Below are positions 31,199-43,668 of a stretch of 64,000 nt of DNA, piece after piece. The stretch is taken from contig JANUWI010000010.1 in NCBI GenBank assembly GCA_025504975.1, positions 1,302,001 to 1,366,000 on the forward strand. Reading direction: 5' to 3'. Position 1 is the stretch's first letter, and each line of letters begins with the position of its first letter. The notes under the pieces are model-generated. The model worked only from the letters and a program-made list of their open reading frames with translations, was not told the DNA's origin and did not search any database. The position numbers and the translations under genes were made by a program. The DNA is from Plenodomus lindquistii. Its lineage: Eukaryota; Ascomycota; Dothideomycetes; Pleosporales; Leptosphaeriaceae.

Positions 31199-34100
31199 TC
31201 GATATCCACACTCCAACTGGTAGCGAGCATCGCCGGGGGGTTTTGGAAGTAACCGGCATAAGAATTGATCAGAGCTTTCGGACCTTTGCACATTTGCTCA
31301 CGACTCATCATATCCGCAACTGACCTATCTCACTGTCTTACTCTGATGCTTCCCAAGCTAAGAATACCCCAGTGGACCTGCAAGATCCTGCCCTGCCCGC
31401 ATCAAGCCGTTAACCCGTCCCATCCCAGCCCATCCCAGCCCAGCCTATGGAGCGTTTCCAGTACCTCAGCACTATGATCCACCGTATGAACACCATGATA
31501 CAGGTACTGCAATATACACCACTTACCGACCTTCCAAACGCAGCCCAGAAGCCCGCAACAATGCAGAACACATGTTCACAATCAGGCCTCGAGATAACGC
31601 AATATGCACATAACCGCCGCCGTCGACCAGCTAGACCCTCACCCCCCCCCCCCCCTTTCCACTTCTACACCCACCCACACACATACACTCCCCCAGGATA
31701 ATCCGCAAGCCACCGCGCTGCATCACCCGCCATACCCCTCCTTCACATCACACACCACGGCATGTAGTCGCACTTCTCGAACGTTATCGAAGCACGGCCC
31801 CCTGGCGCGTTGTCCAGTGCCAGCTACCACGCTAACCGAGTGTACCCGCGAGATTCCGCAGGTTTGCTTCTAACCCAGCTTCGATTGCATATCCCACGCC
31901 CCGAAGCAGGATAAGTTCTTGAACGCGATTAGTTGGTCGACGGCGTGTGTGCGTGTGTGTGTGACCAGGCTGGCAATGCATGAAGGGAGGCTATCGATTA
32001 AGCTATTGATGCGTCTGCATTGTGACTGTGCCTGCATGTGTCTACGAAGGAGCTAGACGGGCAATGGACTTGTTCTAGTTCCTTTGCTCTTCGATAGAAA
32101 AGATAGTCTAGAAACTTACTGTGAGAGGAATGGTACAGAGGGGATTAGAACACTAGCTAGAGTAGGCACACACTGGGGATCGCTGTGTTATCGACATGTT
32201 AGACCGTCGAGGAGCGTGAAGCCATTACATCTACTACACAGTGACGATGAGTGGAGACTTTTAGAGTACTCTACACAATGCAGCCCACTGCTCCTGTCCA
32301 AGGAGTCTCCAGTATTCTTACCTTGAGTACCCACAATCACGATCTCAAGTGTCCATCCGCATCCAGGCGCCAGCAGAACCCTACTACTCTACCCCGCTGT
32401 CAACCCTGTCAATTGAATCCCTCTCCAGCCTCCCCTCTCTCCCACCCAACTCAACAATCTCCAACCCTCATCATCACAATCTAGAATCCAGACAGCAGCA
32501 AAACAACGATCATGCATCCACACACCACTGCCAGCTGTTCCCGCAGCCCCTGCAAAACATCAAGAAAAAAAAATGCACTAAAGCACCGAACATTCTTCGC
32601 CCACAAGCAACCACGGACATGGAGCTGAATCAGTGCAAGGTCCAGTCGTTGATATGTAGCCGCGGGAAGTAAACCACTCCTGGCACTAGACTGATGGCAG
32701 GGGTACGGTACATACTTGTGGGGAGTGCGCTCCAAGCTCCAAGCGAGGATTTGTAAAACGCACGGTTCGCAATGTTCGACATTGTTTTGGTTTGAAAAGT
32801 TGGCGGTGTGGCGTGCTTTACGGGGATCAAAGCGCTTGGGAATCTGCAAACCATCGTGACCATCGAGCGTGCAGCTGTTAGCAACGAGAATGCGTGCTCT
32901 ACTGTAGTAGTAACCCAGGCGGGGATCGCGCACAGATGGAGGAAGGAGGCAACTGCATACCGACACACTCCAGACTCCAGAGCGCGACATGACTCGTACA
33001 ACTTTCGTAGCGAGCGATCGTCACAAAATAGACCACGGAGCAACGATCTCCCATTTTGCTTTGTTTTGCGTCTTTCTCGCTTCCATTGTTGCGGTGTACC
33101 CGCGGAGCAAGCAACAAAATTACAAGACGTGAGATAAAATTGTCTGGGTATTCGGTATGCCTGGCTGCGTTCGTACGGTGGTCTGTTCACAGACTCCACA
33201 GATAAGGTGCGCGGACGGGGCAATGTTGAAGCGAAAAAGCTTCGTGCTAGCAGTGGAAGCGGCTTTCGTGCAGCTATCTGTGCTGGAGCATGTGCCGGGA
33301 GATGTGGATAAAGCGGCCCGCGGTGTGCAAGATTGTTTGACGGCAGGATCAGTACGTGATGTCAGAGGCGTTGGGGGGGTATTGGAGTGACGAACGTTGT
33401 CTGAGCGTCTGAGCGTTGGACGCGATGGGTTGATTGTGGAGAAGTATTGCGTTAGCTGTTGTTTGGAGCTGTCTAGACGGTGTGATATCATAATCAATTG
33501 ATTGAGCAAAGTATCATGCGAAATCGCGTTGTGGAGAGTGTGACCAAGTTCATGGATGACGCTGCGAGATTGCATTGACAGAAGCTGACCAATAGGTGAT
33601 ACTATGTACCAATGCTAGTCATGTGCAAAGCACCCACTCAGTCCCACGCTGTCAGATGTCAAACAACAACCTGGCGCCTGGTCTCCTCATGGAGAGAGTG
33701 TCTTGCAATACTGGTCCATGAGGTGTCGTTGGGGCATGCATCGTACCACAATTGACTCGCACGACGCCGAGTAAATGCCCTATTTGATGAACGAATACGA
33801 TTTTCTCATCAACACAATCCTTTTGAAGAATACTGTCCGAAACGCAACTATTTACAGAGAATCCTATATATACTACAACAGGCACATTCCGAAAAACGTT
33901 GCGAGTTTCTGCCCGGGCTGCGATTCAGAAGTTACCATGTACTCTGGTGAAATAGATCTATCATCTTTGTCAACAGCCCTGCATACAGGGTACCATATGT
34001 TTGATGCGACAAAGAAGCGGGAATCTCAGCCACAGGGCAAAAAGGTACATGCAAATGTACGATCGGGCCAAAATCTCATTGCCAATGCAGATCACATATA

Positions 34101-37100
34101 GATAAGGAAGTGAAACTATAGTAGTCCTCGCCATAGCAACTCACCAGACAGTCCCCGATCTCCGCTTGATAGGTCTCCGGGCACTCCGGAACAAATCAAA
34201 AGGAAAATTCCTCCAGTGTAACACTCCCACGAGACATGCGCATTATACTAAACTCGTGGAAGTACGCGTATCTAAGCGGCTGAATCGCGCCTTCACGTTA
34301 CCGCTTCTACACGACGTCATGTACATTGTCTACCCAGCCAATCAGCCATCAGTCCCTGCAAGCGCCACCAAGGAGCCGTCGGCCAATCCCGATGCAAGGT
34401 GTTCCACCCAAACACCACCACCGAGAGCCTCTACCACCGCAACCGGCTCGAGATCAACACTCCCTCCACACACAATCGCCAGATTACCAATGACTTGTAT
34501 GAACCGCGTACACACAGTGTGTACGCCACCGGAGGCGGGACTTGTACGGGAAATGAGGAAAGGGTTTCATGCTCGTTGCCGAAGCCACTCCGCAACGCCC
34601 GGTGGGCTGCGGCGGGGGGCGTCCTGGTCATCTGATGAGGGTCATGTTTCACTTGTGGCCAAACGACGGATTCCCCAGACTTTCACGTGCGGGAGCGGTG
34701 GGTGGGCGTTGCGGTTCCCGAGGTGCGAGTGACTGACTCATCCGGGCATGCATGCAAGGCCGGGCTACACTGCATTCGGGTTTACAATGTCTGTCTGACC
34801 TGTCTGAGTAAGACCGTTGGGATGTCGTGTAGAACTTCTACTTTACACTACACTACGGTTTACACAGAGGTAGTGTTGTCGCACGGTTGGTAAACAGTAC
34901 CCAGTTCCACGGCTACATTACCCGACCGACTATACGGAAGGGGGGACGCGCACTCGGTCTCGTTCTCATCCCACTGTCTGTTTTCCAAGAAAAGATCACC
35001 ACGACGGCGTGAATGTCCAGCGAAACCTAAAATAACAACATTGGTTCTCGTACCCTGTGATTCGCGAAGATAGCATCAACGCTACACCATACAAGCAGAA
35101 TATCTCATTACATCCCCATTCGTCGGTATAGCCCGGCTGCGCTATGCGTTAGGATCCCGCATCCTTCCAGCTCACGTTCGCGCGTGCGATTGGTCACGCG
35201 AGCTTGTTCCTAGGACGCGCAAATGTCCATCCTACAGTATGCCGCGCTGTCCGTGATAAACGGCGCTTGGAACGACTGGTTTGGTTGTCTTTGCTTCTGA
35301 TCCAGCGGTCGTGGTCCGAGGAGGTAATGGGCATGCACGCACGGAGATTGGGAGTTGTGGGCGGGTAATGCGAGAGAGGTGGGTTTGTTGCACTGAACTA
35401 CTTGGCTTTGCGGTGGCTGTGTGGGCTGTACGGGACTAGTGCGAACTATACTCAGGAGGAGAAACAGAGGCGTTAACGGGGGGCATTGAGGGGGGGAATT
35501 GCGTGGGGAGAGTTTGGCAGAGTGCTCGTGCTGGTTCCGCATGCTCGCTCGCTCGCCCGCTTCTTCGAACTGGAGTAAGGAAATGGGGACTTTGAGCTAT
35601 AGATGTTGTCTGTGCAGAGTTGAACGCAGTGCGCACTGCATCTTCTGCGTCTCTGCATCAACATCTGACATTGCGCTGTGTCGTGTCGTGTCGTGTCGTG
35701 GCATATTGCGTGGTGTTAAGCATCACAAGTACACCGACTACACAGCATGTCAGACTCCCTCCTGCAACCATGTGTGTCGTCGCTCAACCGCACAGTACCT
35801 GACATATAGCAGTTCCCCCATGCGGTAAGCCCGACGACGCCGCCCCGCCAATCACACCATACATCGTACTTGCATGTAACCCAAGCACCCACGGCGCCTC
35901 TTCAGCCTCTCTCCTACGGAAACAGCGAGCGAGTAAGACACTCCCATTCGATGAATGGTGAAATTTCAGGAAAGCGTAGTTGGTACGTAGCTAGGTCGGT
36001 AGGTAGGGGTACACGTACTCGATGTTCATGTTCAGCCCCCATTGACTCGGCGTCTCCGAGCGCAGCAGCGCCCGCGGTCAACCCGAGGAGAGAGAGAGAG
36101 AGAGGCAATATGATACTCCAGCCACTCATCTTCACAGAACGACTATCTGCTGTGAAACTGAATTGAGTGGGCCAGCTGGTGGGGGAGGTACTCTATGTTT
36201 CCTTGTTCCTTGTTTACTCATATATGCTTACCGCTACTTGTACCTACCTATGGTACGTAAGGTAGTAGATGTACTCCTAGTCGTTGTCACAACGGCCAAT
36301 CGTGAGTGGTGGTTCTATGTTTAAACTACCATACCCTTTGCTTACTTGGCTCCCTAGCTTACTTACTCGCGTGAGCTACTATGTAGAGTACACTAGATGC
36401 TTGTGTGTTCCGATCGACCACGTACCTACAGATCTGCAAGAAAGGAAGATCAGAGTCAGCGGATCGGATAGATGGTGTTAGTTAGTTACGTTAGTATCCC
36501 CCGATTATCTATCTAGAGTACGCATCGGATACCACGAACAGCCAGCCAGCGCGAAGACACCAGTGGCTGTGCGTCGCATCGCTGCTATTAGTTTGACGAT
36601 CTTCGTACCCTAGAACAACCTTGAACATGTGAGTGAACACGACGAACGCCGGTTGTGTTCATTTCCATAGGGCATATACTAACACCCGTCTTTGTGTCAC
36701 ACAAACGACGCAATGTCTTGAACCGGTGAGTTGGCAGCATCACTACTACTACCGCGCTCGTCCGTTGTACAACCCACCATCCATCCACGCAACCAAGCGT
36801 CAGGGACCCTACCGCGGGGCTGGTCTGGTCTTCTGCGCTGCTCGTACGCTCGTGCATCACCCCTGGCAGACTCATGTCCAATCGCAACCCTGCGAGCGCA
36901 TGAGCAGTTCTGCTCAGATGATTTCTGGCCTGCTCCCTCCCATCCCATCCCCCAGTCCCCAACAACATCATCGTGTCTGAAGATTTCGTCATGCGCAAGT
37001 GCACACATGATTACAAGCAAGGGGAAACTGTCACGTTCTGAGATTGTTTTATATTCTTTTTCCCTGGTTCGTGAAAGGGTTCATGATATTTCGGGTTTCG

Positions 37101-37391
37101 TTTGGTGGGAGTAATAGAACTACAGTTACAATGGTGATGTGATGGGATTGCGCTTATCTCCTATTGCCGAGAAAAGGGCTGGCTGGTTGGTGGGGTATCG
37201 ATGCTCACAGCAGAGAGCGCGATATACAGAAACATATTGCGCAAGGGAAAACAACGCTTTGACCATATATTTTGTCCGCGCCGAAAAAAGAAGAAACTCC
37301 CAGAGAGCAAGATATCCCATGAGCCGTTGAAATGCCGTGATGAATCCTTCGTATGTACCATTAAGTGTCCCATTTTTAGGTATGGAGCTGA
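31199..37391. other. 6.2-kb gene-poor region between two convergent genes
   Basis: No frame here has family resemblance, good start context plus coding-like composition, or a plausible exon chain. Small-scale structure seen: CCCATCCCAGC repeats (about 31417-31442), a poly-C run (31647-31658), a GTGTGCGTGTGTGT tract (31948-31962), a TGTCG pentamer repeat, a GAGAGA tract (36089-36102), and many TACCTAC/GTAGGTAG/TACGTA words at 35975-36020 and 36225-36265. Because UVE1 and the Zn2Cys6 gene both end toward it, no protein-gene promoter is expected inside. It may hold non-coding transcripts or decayed sequence. Confidence 0.5.
35679..35698. repeat. Pentanucleotide microsatellite (TGTCG)x4
   Basis: Four perfect tandem copies of TGTCG within the gene-poor region. 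Confidence 0.85.
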
Positions 37392-39989
37392 TCAGATGAC
37401 AATATACTCGCCATCGACGCGATCCATTGCCCTTCTCCACCGGAACGGATGTTGCATAGTGCTGAACGGCCCGTTTTGCCTGGGCACCTGCACGTCGCCA
37501 TCGGTCCACTCGTCGTCCTCGCGCCAAACGCGCTCCAGGACCTCCAGCCCGCTGAGGTTGTTGAAGAAGCCGCTTTCGCGTTGAATCTCGACGCAGCGCT
37601 GGCGCACGACGGCACGGTGCTCCGGGTCCACACACTCGGTGCCCACGATGAAGAGCGGCCAGAGGAGGAATTTGTTGACACAGCTTGTGATGCCAATTTG
37701 AGAAATGTGGTAGAGGCCCTGTGCGACGAGGTTTTGGAAGTTGAGCGAGCTGGCGGGTAGAGTGGGGTGTGCGAGGCGCTCGGTGTAGAGGAGCGCTGCG
37801 TAGCGGAAACTTTCGCTGATGTGTAGTAGGGCAGCCTGGGCAGGGGACATGGCGAGTTGCGATGATGTGGCTTCGCAGGCCGTCGAGTGGAGTTCTCCTG
37901 GAGAAGGGAATTCCCATTCTTGCAGGCGGATGCGCACGTCATTCCACTCTGTCCAGAAAGCAGAACGTGGGTCTTCGCGCTGTGCTGAATCAAACGGATT
38001 TGGTGTTTCGTTGATGGGGGTTCCCCATCCGTTACCATCCATGTTGTCGAAGCTGAATGAGTAGAAATCTTTAACCTTTCGTGGTCGTGGAGATGAAGTG
38101 GGCGTGTCGTCGTTGTCGCGTACTGGCCGATTTTGGCTCAGCAAATTTAATCTTCCCAGCCGTGCAATGAGCTTGAAGAGGCGTCCTTCGCAGCCGGAGT
38201 GATGCTCCAAGGCACCAAGATTGGCACTCAAGTTCATCATGTCAAGTGAGTCGCCGCGGACTTCAATCTCTCGATCGTTGACTGCAGCGGTCATGACGTC
38301 AAACCAAGTGAAGAATGTTTCGATCCATCCGACAAAATCTGACTGGATACTTCGATCTCGTAAACTTAGTAATTTTTGCACGCCGGCAAGCTGAGTCTTG
38401 AACTTGGTAAAGCCAGAGTCGCAGACGTGGAACAGGCAGAGGATGAGGAGCGTGGCGAGCACGGAGTCGTCCTGCGAACCATCGTAGTCGATCAGCTTCC
38501 TGTTGAGCAAGGCAATGGATGTCTGCTTGTAGTGCTTCTCCTCGCCAGATGCTTCACCGTGCATCTCACGTAGCTCTTGTGTAGTCATCTGAGAATATGC
38601 GTGATCCGGAATCAGTCGGGTGTCGTGAGCGACGGACAGTCGACGTCCTTCGATCCCACCTCGCATGCGCATGTTGTTCGTTGCCAAGGCAGCTATGGCG
38701 TTTTGAAGCTCCTCGTTCCTCATGGCTAGATGGATAATGTGCATCCGGTAGGGATTCGCCGGATTGTCAAAAGCAACCAGAACCGGGCATATAAATTTGT
38801 CGTAGTAGTCCAGAAGGTATAGCATCCGCGGGGAAAGGGACGAAGCGATGGTAAGGCTCTGAGGAATAGAAGTGGTGAGCGACAGTACGTCTAGAGACAG
38901 GGGGCCAGAGCCATAGGATGAAGACATACCCTCCGACGGAAGAAAAGAGAAGCCAGGCTGGAATCCAGTGAAACTTGAGCTCATCTCTCCCTCGACAAAA
39001 ATATCTGGAAACGCGGTCGTGCCCATGCTCTGCGGGGCCGAGCTGCCCTCTGCGTACTCGTGGATGCTCTGGTCTGAGCTTACGCTGGAGCTCATATCAT
39101 CAGCTGTCGGAAGCGATCGAGGGGCTTCGTGTAGAAAGTAGTTGTCCAATGAACCCATCTGAGCATGATCATGTGACCCGTAGGAGTACCGTGGAATGGA
39201 AGGATCCGCAAAGGGGAACTCATCAACAGGGGTGTGTGGGAACTCGCTCGGTGAGGGGAAGTCACTATCGCTGTACGTTCCCAATGACGCAGACGAGGCA
39301 GACATGCCGTTGCTGTCGTCGAAGGGCATGTGGAGGGTAGTTTGTAGTCGTTGGAGCGGCCCACGGTGGAGATGATGCTGGCCCATTTTGGAGTGGTGGT
39401 GGCTCAAATAGTCGAAGTGTTCACCATGGTGTGGCATCTGGAATCCCATGGGTGTTGATGGCGAGGGAATGGGGATCGGGCTGGTGGGGCCAAGGTACTG
39501 GTATTCTTGCGGTGCAGAGTACATGTTTGGGCTGGTGGGGCTTCCTGGAGATCGAGCTCCAAAGTCTATGCTTCCTCTATTGTTGAAGTGTGCGTGGGCC
39601 TGTTGTGATCCAGCGGAGACCTTGGAACTGACAGAGGCGATGGAGTTTGTTCGTGCTTGTGCCTTTGGCTCCTGGGAGGCACTGGCAGGCGGAGATTTGG
39701 CAATGGGTAGAGACATGCCTCGTAGCTTTCCACGGCTGGCGACACCCACACCCCATGTCAAGGTGGTGCGGTAACCTGAGCAGTCTTTGCCAATCTCAAC
39801 ACACTGGCCGCAGTAAGGTCGTCGACGGTCGCATTTGACTTGACGTTTTTTGCAGGAAAAGCAGTCCTCGGTGGCTCCGGTGGCTGGCGCTCTTCTTCTT
39901 CGTTTCCTGGGAGCGGCGGCGGCGTTGTTGGCAGTGCTCTCGACCTTCTTGGCCTCGACGGGCTGGGTTGCGGTTGGCGAAAGGGCCAT
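37392..39989 (-). CDS. Zn2Cys6 transcription factor, MOC3-like
   Basis: A single exon of 865 residues. ATG 39989 sits in an ideal context (ACCACCATGGC). A basic stretch (APRKRRRRAPATG) precedes the binuclear zinc cluster at residues about 42-69, CFSCKKRQVKCDRRRPYCGQ then CVEIGKDC, with the six cysteines spaced as expected. The cluster is followed by GYRTTLTWGVGVASRGKLRG, a segment I associate with the fission-yeast MOC3 type of regulator. Residues 90-390 are Ser/Pro/His-rich and probably disordered. The C-terminal half is the helical fungal-specific regulatory domain (LSPRMLYLLDYYDKFICPVL, LAMRNEELQNAIAALATNNM, DSVLATLLILCLFHVCDSGF, FVGWIETFFTWFDVMTAAVN). It would bind CGG-type sites in the nucleus; targets are unknown. 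It has no neighbours within 3.7 kb upstream and 6.2 kb downstream. Confidence 0.92.
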   Translation of the reverse strand: MALSPTATQPVEAKKVESTANNAAAAPRKRRRRAPATGATEDCFSCKKRQVKCDRRRPYCGQCVEIGKDCSGYRTTLTWGVGVASRGKLRGMSLPIAKSPPASASQEPKAQARTNSIASVSSKVSAGSQQAHAHFNNRGSIDFGARSPGSPTSPNMYSAPQEYQYLGPTSPIPIPSPSTPMGFQMPHHGEHFDYLSHHHSKMGQHHLHRGPLQRLQTTLHMPFDDSNGMSASSASLGTYSDSDFPSPSEFPHTPVDEFPFADPSIPRYSYGSHDHAQMGSLDNYFLHEAPRSLPTADDMSSSVSSDQSIHEYAEGSSAPQSMGTTAFPDIFVEGEMSSSFTGFQPGFSFLPSEGMSSSYGSGPLSLDVLSLTTSIPQSLTIASSLSPRMLYLLDYYDKFICPVLVAFDNPANPYRMHIIHLAMRNEELQNAIAALATNNMRMRGGIEGRRLSVAHDTRLIPDHAYSQMTTQELREMHGEASGEEKHYKQTSIALLNRKLIDYDGSQDDSVLATLLILCLFHVCDSGFTKFKTQLAGVQKLLSLRDRSIQSDFVGWIETFFTWFDVMTAAVNDREIEVRGDSLDMMNLSANLGALEHHSGCEGRLFKLIARLGRLNLLSQNRPVRDNDDTPTSSPRPRKVKDFYSFSFDNMDGNGWGTPINETPNPFDSAQREDPRSAFWTEWNDVRIRLQEWEFPSPGELHSTACEATSSQLAMSPAQAALLHISESFRYAALLYTERLAHPTLPASSLNFQNLVAQGLYHISQIGITSCVNKFLLWPLFIVGTECVDPEHRAVVRQRCVEIQRESGFFNNLSGLEVLERVWREDDEWTDGDVQVPRQNGPFSTMQHPFRWRRAMDRVDGEYIVI

Positions 39990-41090
39990 GGTGGGTGGTA
40001 TAGAGAAGATGATGTTATTGCAGCAATGTACAGTGTTGCATCTGCAAGATGTGGATCGTGTATAGTATGTGTAAGGGAAATAGACGAAGCGACGAGGGGC
40101 AATACTCAATGGAGCATAGAAGCAGCACTTGACGGTGAAGTAAGTATTATTTAGGTGGCCGCGGGTCAGGGTAAAGCAAGCTTGGTCCCGGTCTTGATAA
40201 GGTCAGGACCCTAACGGACAGGGTTTGTGGGTGCCAAGCAGTAGGATCCAAAATACCGCGGCATACTGGACGCTAGGATATTAACAGAGGAGGAGGTCAT
40301 CTTGAGGGATGTGCATGCAGGATGTAGCCTGCAGCGAGTCGGCCAGGTGCCCGCATGTTCTTGCAGCGGCTGCAAGGCTTTGGGCAGAGGCGACCCCTGC
40401 GGGCACCCCACACACAGACGGCGAATTGCAGGCTCGGAGCAGTCCTGGTCGGGTTACATCGTGGAAAAGTCGTTGCACCCTGGTAGAAGCTTGGATAGCG
40501 GATGGCGACAGTGGTCTTCTGCAGAACGGAGAGGGCTGGACGCCACAGGCGCTCCACCAATGAGGGGCCGCCAGAGGCACGATCTCGTACCGGCCGCTAA
40601 CGTCGGAGACGCTACGACGAAGAGCCACTGAGAGCGCTGGAGGTGGGCGGCCGGGGGGTGAAGGCGTTCAAGGGCTTGTTCGGCTGGCGAGCTGCTGCAA
40701 GACCAAAGCTGCCACTGCTGATAGCGTCAGGTCCAGCATGAATAGCCTGAGGCCACGGACGAATCAGAGGGCGCGCTGGCGGTGGCGGAGCCGACCGATA
40801 CGGTCAGGGTGCCGCTGAGCAGTTGGACAGGCTGCACCGAAGCCGAGTAGAAGATGAAGGAGCGCCAGCGGGCTGCGTGTGGAAGCACACAGCAGAAGCC
40901 GCCCGCCGTGAAGCCTCTGCCAAGCGCAGCCCCCGACGACGACGACGACTGACGGCTTCATACGCGACGTAGGGTGCACATGGTATACCGTATGGTGTAC
41001 ATGGCTTGGTAAGGTGGTGTGGTCTGACGACACGCCGCAGATGATGGATAGAATCAATAGAATACAGTAGAGTACAGTAGAGGTATAGTA

Positions 41091-41120
41091 TAGTATGGTA
41101 TAGTATGGTATAGTATGGTA
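41091..41120. repeat. Decamer tandem repeat (TAGTATGGTA)x3
   Basis: Three perfect copies, preceded by degenerate TAGTA units from about 41066. Confidence 0.85.
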
Positions 41121-41221
41121 TAGCACAGTACATACATGGAGTAGAGTAGAGCAGACGTAGGTGTAGGGTAGAGTGGGCTAGCCGCGAGGGGTAGACTACT
41201 AATCGTGGTGCACGCGACAGG

Positions 41222-41248
41222 CACACACCACACACCACACACCACACG
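41222..41248. repeat. Heptamer repeat (CACACAC/C)n
   Basis: A CACACAC-unit repeat of about 27 bp; ordinary low-complexity sequence. Confidence 0.8.
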
Positions 41249-42188
41249 CTCACCCGACAATGACAGCTCTCTGGCAGGTGAGGATATTGCGATGACATCG
41301 AGGGCACGGCGCCAGCCTGGGTGGATGATGCAAAGACGCAAGCCCCAACCGGGATGCCTGGAGCATTGGAGCGCGCTGCGTGTTGCCCGGTCCTGCGTGA
41401 GCGGTGCTGTGGCAGTTGCTTGGCGGTGCCGCTGTCGTGGAATTTGCTGTGATAACAACCATGCACGCCTGATGAGAAGGCGATATGACCACCGTCATGC
41501 TCCTCGCCTTCACCCCCACGACTCGCCCCCAGCTGTCAGCAGCCTGCCAGCGAGCAGTGCAGTGCAGTGAGCAGTGCACCGCCCCGCGCTGCAATTTGGT
41601 CTCGCGTCCGCCGTCGTCAATTCTTTTCATTCTACACCGTCTATGCCCGCCCGGCGTGTGCGCCGTTCGACGATCGTCGGCATAGCCCATCTCCATGCCG
41701 GCCCATCACTCTGCCGTCGCCCTTTTGGCGGCCCTGTCTGGCCTTGCCGCTATCCTCATCTCCTGCGCAACGGCTTCTGGCCTGCTGCTTCTTGCGACCG
41801 ACTCGTCCTGCAATTCGCACCTTCACCGATGACCAACCGCTTGCAAGTCTAGCCGCATCCAGGGCTCCCGCACGTGAGCCAAGCCCTTTGGTCAAACACG
41901 GCTCCCGCTCCCACTTGGGCTCTGCTGCGAGCAATAGCCATTCAGCAATTTGTCTCAGGTAACAAGCTCTCCAGCACCCGTCAGCAGACGCACTGTCTCG
42001 CCAGACACAGACAGGGTCTCTTCCCCAGAAAATCAACGTCAGGCGTGCAGTACTTGTCGACGCCGTCGTGATTGTGCGGGGTTGTTGACGAGACTGTGAA
42101 CACGAGCTACCCACGTTGCCCGCTTCTATACACTGACACTTGTTACCCGTACAATGCCGCCATTCAAGTCTTGAATCACGCGCCATGA

Positions 42189-42461
42189 CCGAGTCTCGAC
42201 ACGAGGAACCTCACGGAGCTCGACTTCGAACGAGCCTCATCCGGATGCCGGTTATGCGCCGGGATTTCGGACCATCACAAACTGATAAGAGATCTGCATG
42301 TGTGCTTCTGGACCCCTACACATCAAACCGAAGGCTATGTTTATCGACTATGGTTGCTGGTAGCTGCTCGGAGCTTGTCAACAGTTTCGACGCTTCTAAA
42401 CGAAGTGTGCCCTTCCCTGGATACGACCGTCTCCTACTCAAGCGGCGGGCAATTGCACTAG
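42189..42461 (+). pseudogene. Possible gene fragment with a Cys-x-x-Cys segment
   Basis: A 90-codon open frame without a usable ATG reads SLDTRNLTELDFERASSGCR, LCAGISDHHKLIRDLHVCFW and YVYRLWLLVAARSLSTVSTL. The pattern ASSGCRLC followed by a charged helix resembles the N-terminal part of heterokaryon-incompatibility-type proteins, which often begin with a Cys-rich segment before the HET domain. No HET domain follows. It may be a decayed fragment or an isolated exon; a chance frame is not excluded. Confidence 0.25.
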
Positions 42462-43668
42462 AACATTTCGCCGAAAACAGTTTTTCCGGCACCATTCGTT
42501 CAAGCACCATCTCGCCTCGCCGTGTCATTTATTTCTCCTACAAAGCCTTTCCCTGCTGCCCGCTGCCCGCTGCCCGCCCGTTGCTGACATCCTTCAGCCT
42601 CCAACCGAGGCGCGTAGCAATTCCAGATATAGAAGTGTTTCCGAAACTGGATACAAACTCTGTTGAATTGCTTCATGCGATGATGAAACTAGATTCAAAG
42701 ATATTTGGTGCGAACAGTATCTTGCACGGCCGGTGGCATCGGCCTACGAGCGCGACAAGTTTAGCCCCGACGCGTCAAGTGGTCCATTTTCGTTCTCCAC
42801 CCAAACCCTGCAACTAGCGGACAGCACCGTCGATGACCTTGCACGTCTAGTGTCGAGATCGATCCAAGTAGTTCCATGTCGCCTTCTAAGCACGCGGACA
42901 TCTCGTGGCAGTACTCCCGAACAGCGAGTAAACTCCTGAAAGAGCGGTCAACTTATCGTGGGCTGTTACTAATACATCTCGTGCGACGCATGACATACTA
43001 TCATTGTTCATCGCCATTGAGGAGTCTGTCAAGACGCATGTTTGGGTGTCATGTAGCTAGCCTCGCACCAAGAAACCCACTTCTACACAGCCCAAATCGA
43101 TGAATTCGAATTGAGACCAACAATGTGGGTGTTATGATATACTTGGCGCCTCTCTCCCCGTTCTTAAGGGTCTGAAGAGCAATCATCAGTGGGGGATTCG
43201 AGCGGGTATCTACTAGAAAAGGGTCTAAATTCCACAATGCTAAGTATGAATTGACAAACAGTCGAGTTTCAGTACCCATGAAGCATCGCGACCTCGTACG
43301 CAATAGATTGTTCCAGTTCTGATCCACACTTCTTCGAGACACTGTGAAGCCGCAACGCCGAGGCTTCCGAGCAACAACGCATTTATTTCGCTACCGAGGT
43401 GCAGAACGATGCAGATTTATACGCCACCGATGTAGTGCTGTTCGTAGCTCCACGCCAAGTATACGAGAGGGTACCGCCTTGAGGTCTGTGCCAAGATTCA
43501 TATTCCTGGTGTTGGGGATGTGGTCCATGCTCGGCCCAAGCTTTGCTCCTCAGTGAATGGTCCCCGCAAACCTCGACCCCACAAACACGCAGGAGCTATC
43601 CGGCGCGTCATAGCACCACTGCAATCAACACTCTCACCACGCCCATTGCCGCCACACACGCTTTTAGC

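Larger units (their letters stand above)
39990..43668. other. 3.7-kb gene-poor divergent region
   Basis: This lies between the 5' end of the Zn2Cys6 gene and HMG-CoA lyase, so both promoters are here. It contains a C/T-rich leader near 39990-40100, simple repeats at 41091 and 41222, a CTGCCCG repeat at 42556-42576, and a short protein-like open frame at 42189-42461. Another short frame at about 43345-43480 (SEQQRIYFATEVQNDADLYA) might be a relic. No complete gene is supported. Confidence 0.45.

Noticed and set aside
33120..33575. A 151-codon minus-strand frame in the gene-poor region
   Set aside because: Ser/Thr-rich without structure, no convincing start context and no resemblance.
37376..38038. 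A 220-codon minus-strand frame and a 263-codon one overlapping it
   Set aside because: Both overlap the end of the Zn2Cys6 gene in shifted frames and show no family features.
41641..42186. A 181-codon minus-strand frame and neighbouring frames around 40.2-41.7 kb
   Set aside because: Rich in Arg, Cys, Trp and His without hydrophobic periodicity, overlapping on both strands; typical of non-coding GC-rich DNA.
42140..42817. A 225-codon plus-strand frame
   Set aside because: No recognisable domain; composition is mixed. A different frame within it (42189-42461) looks more protein-like and was noted instead.
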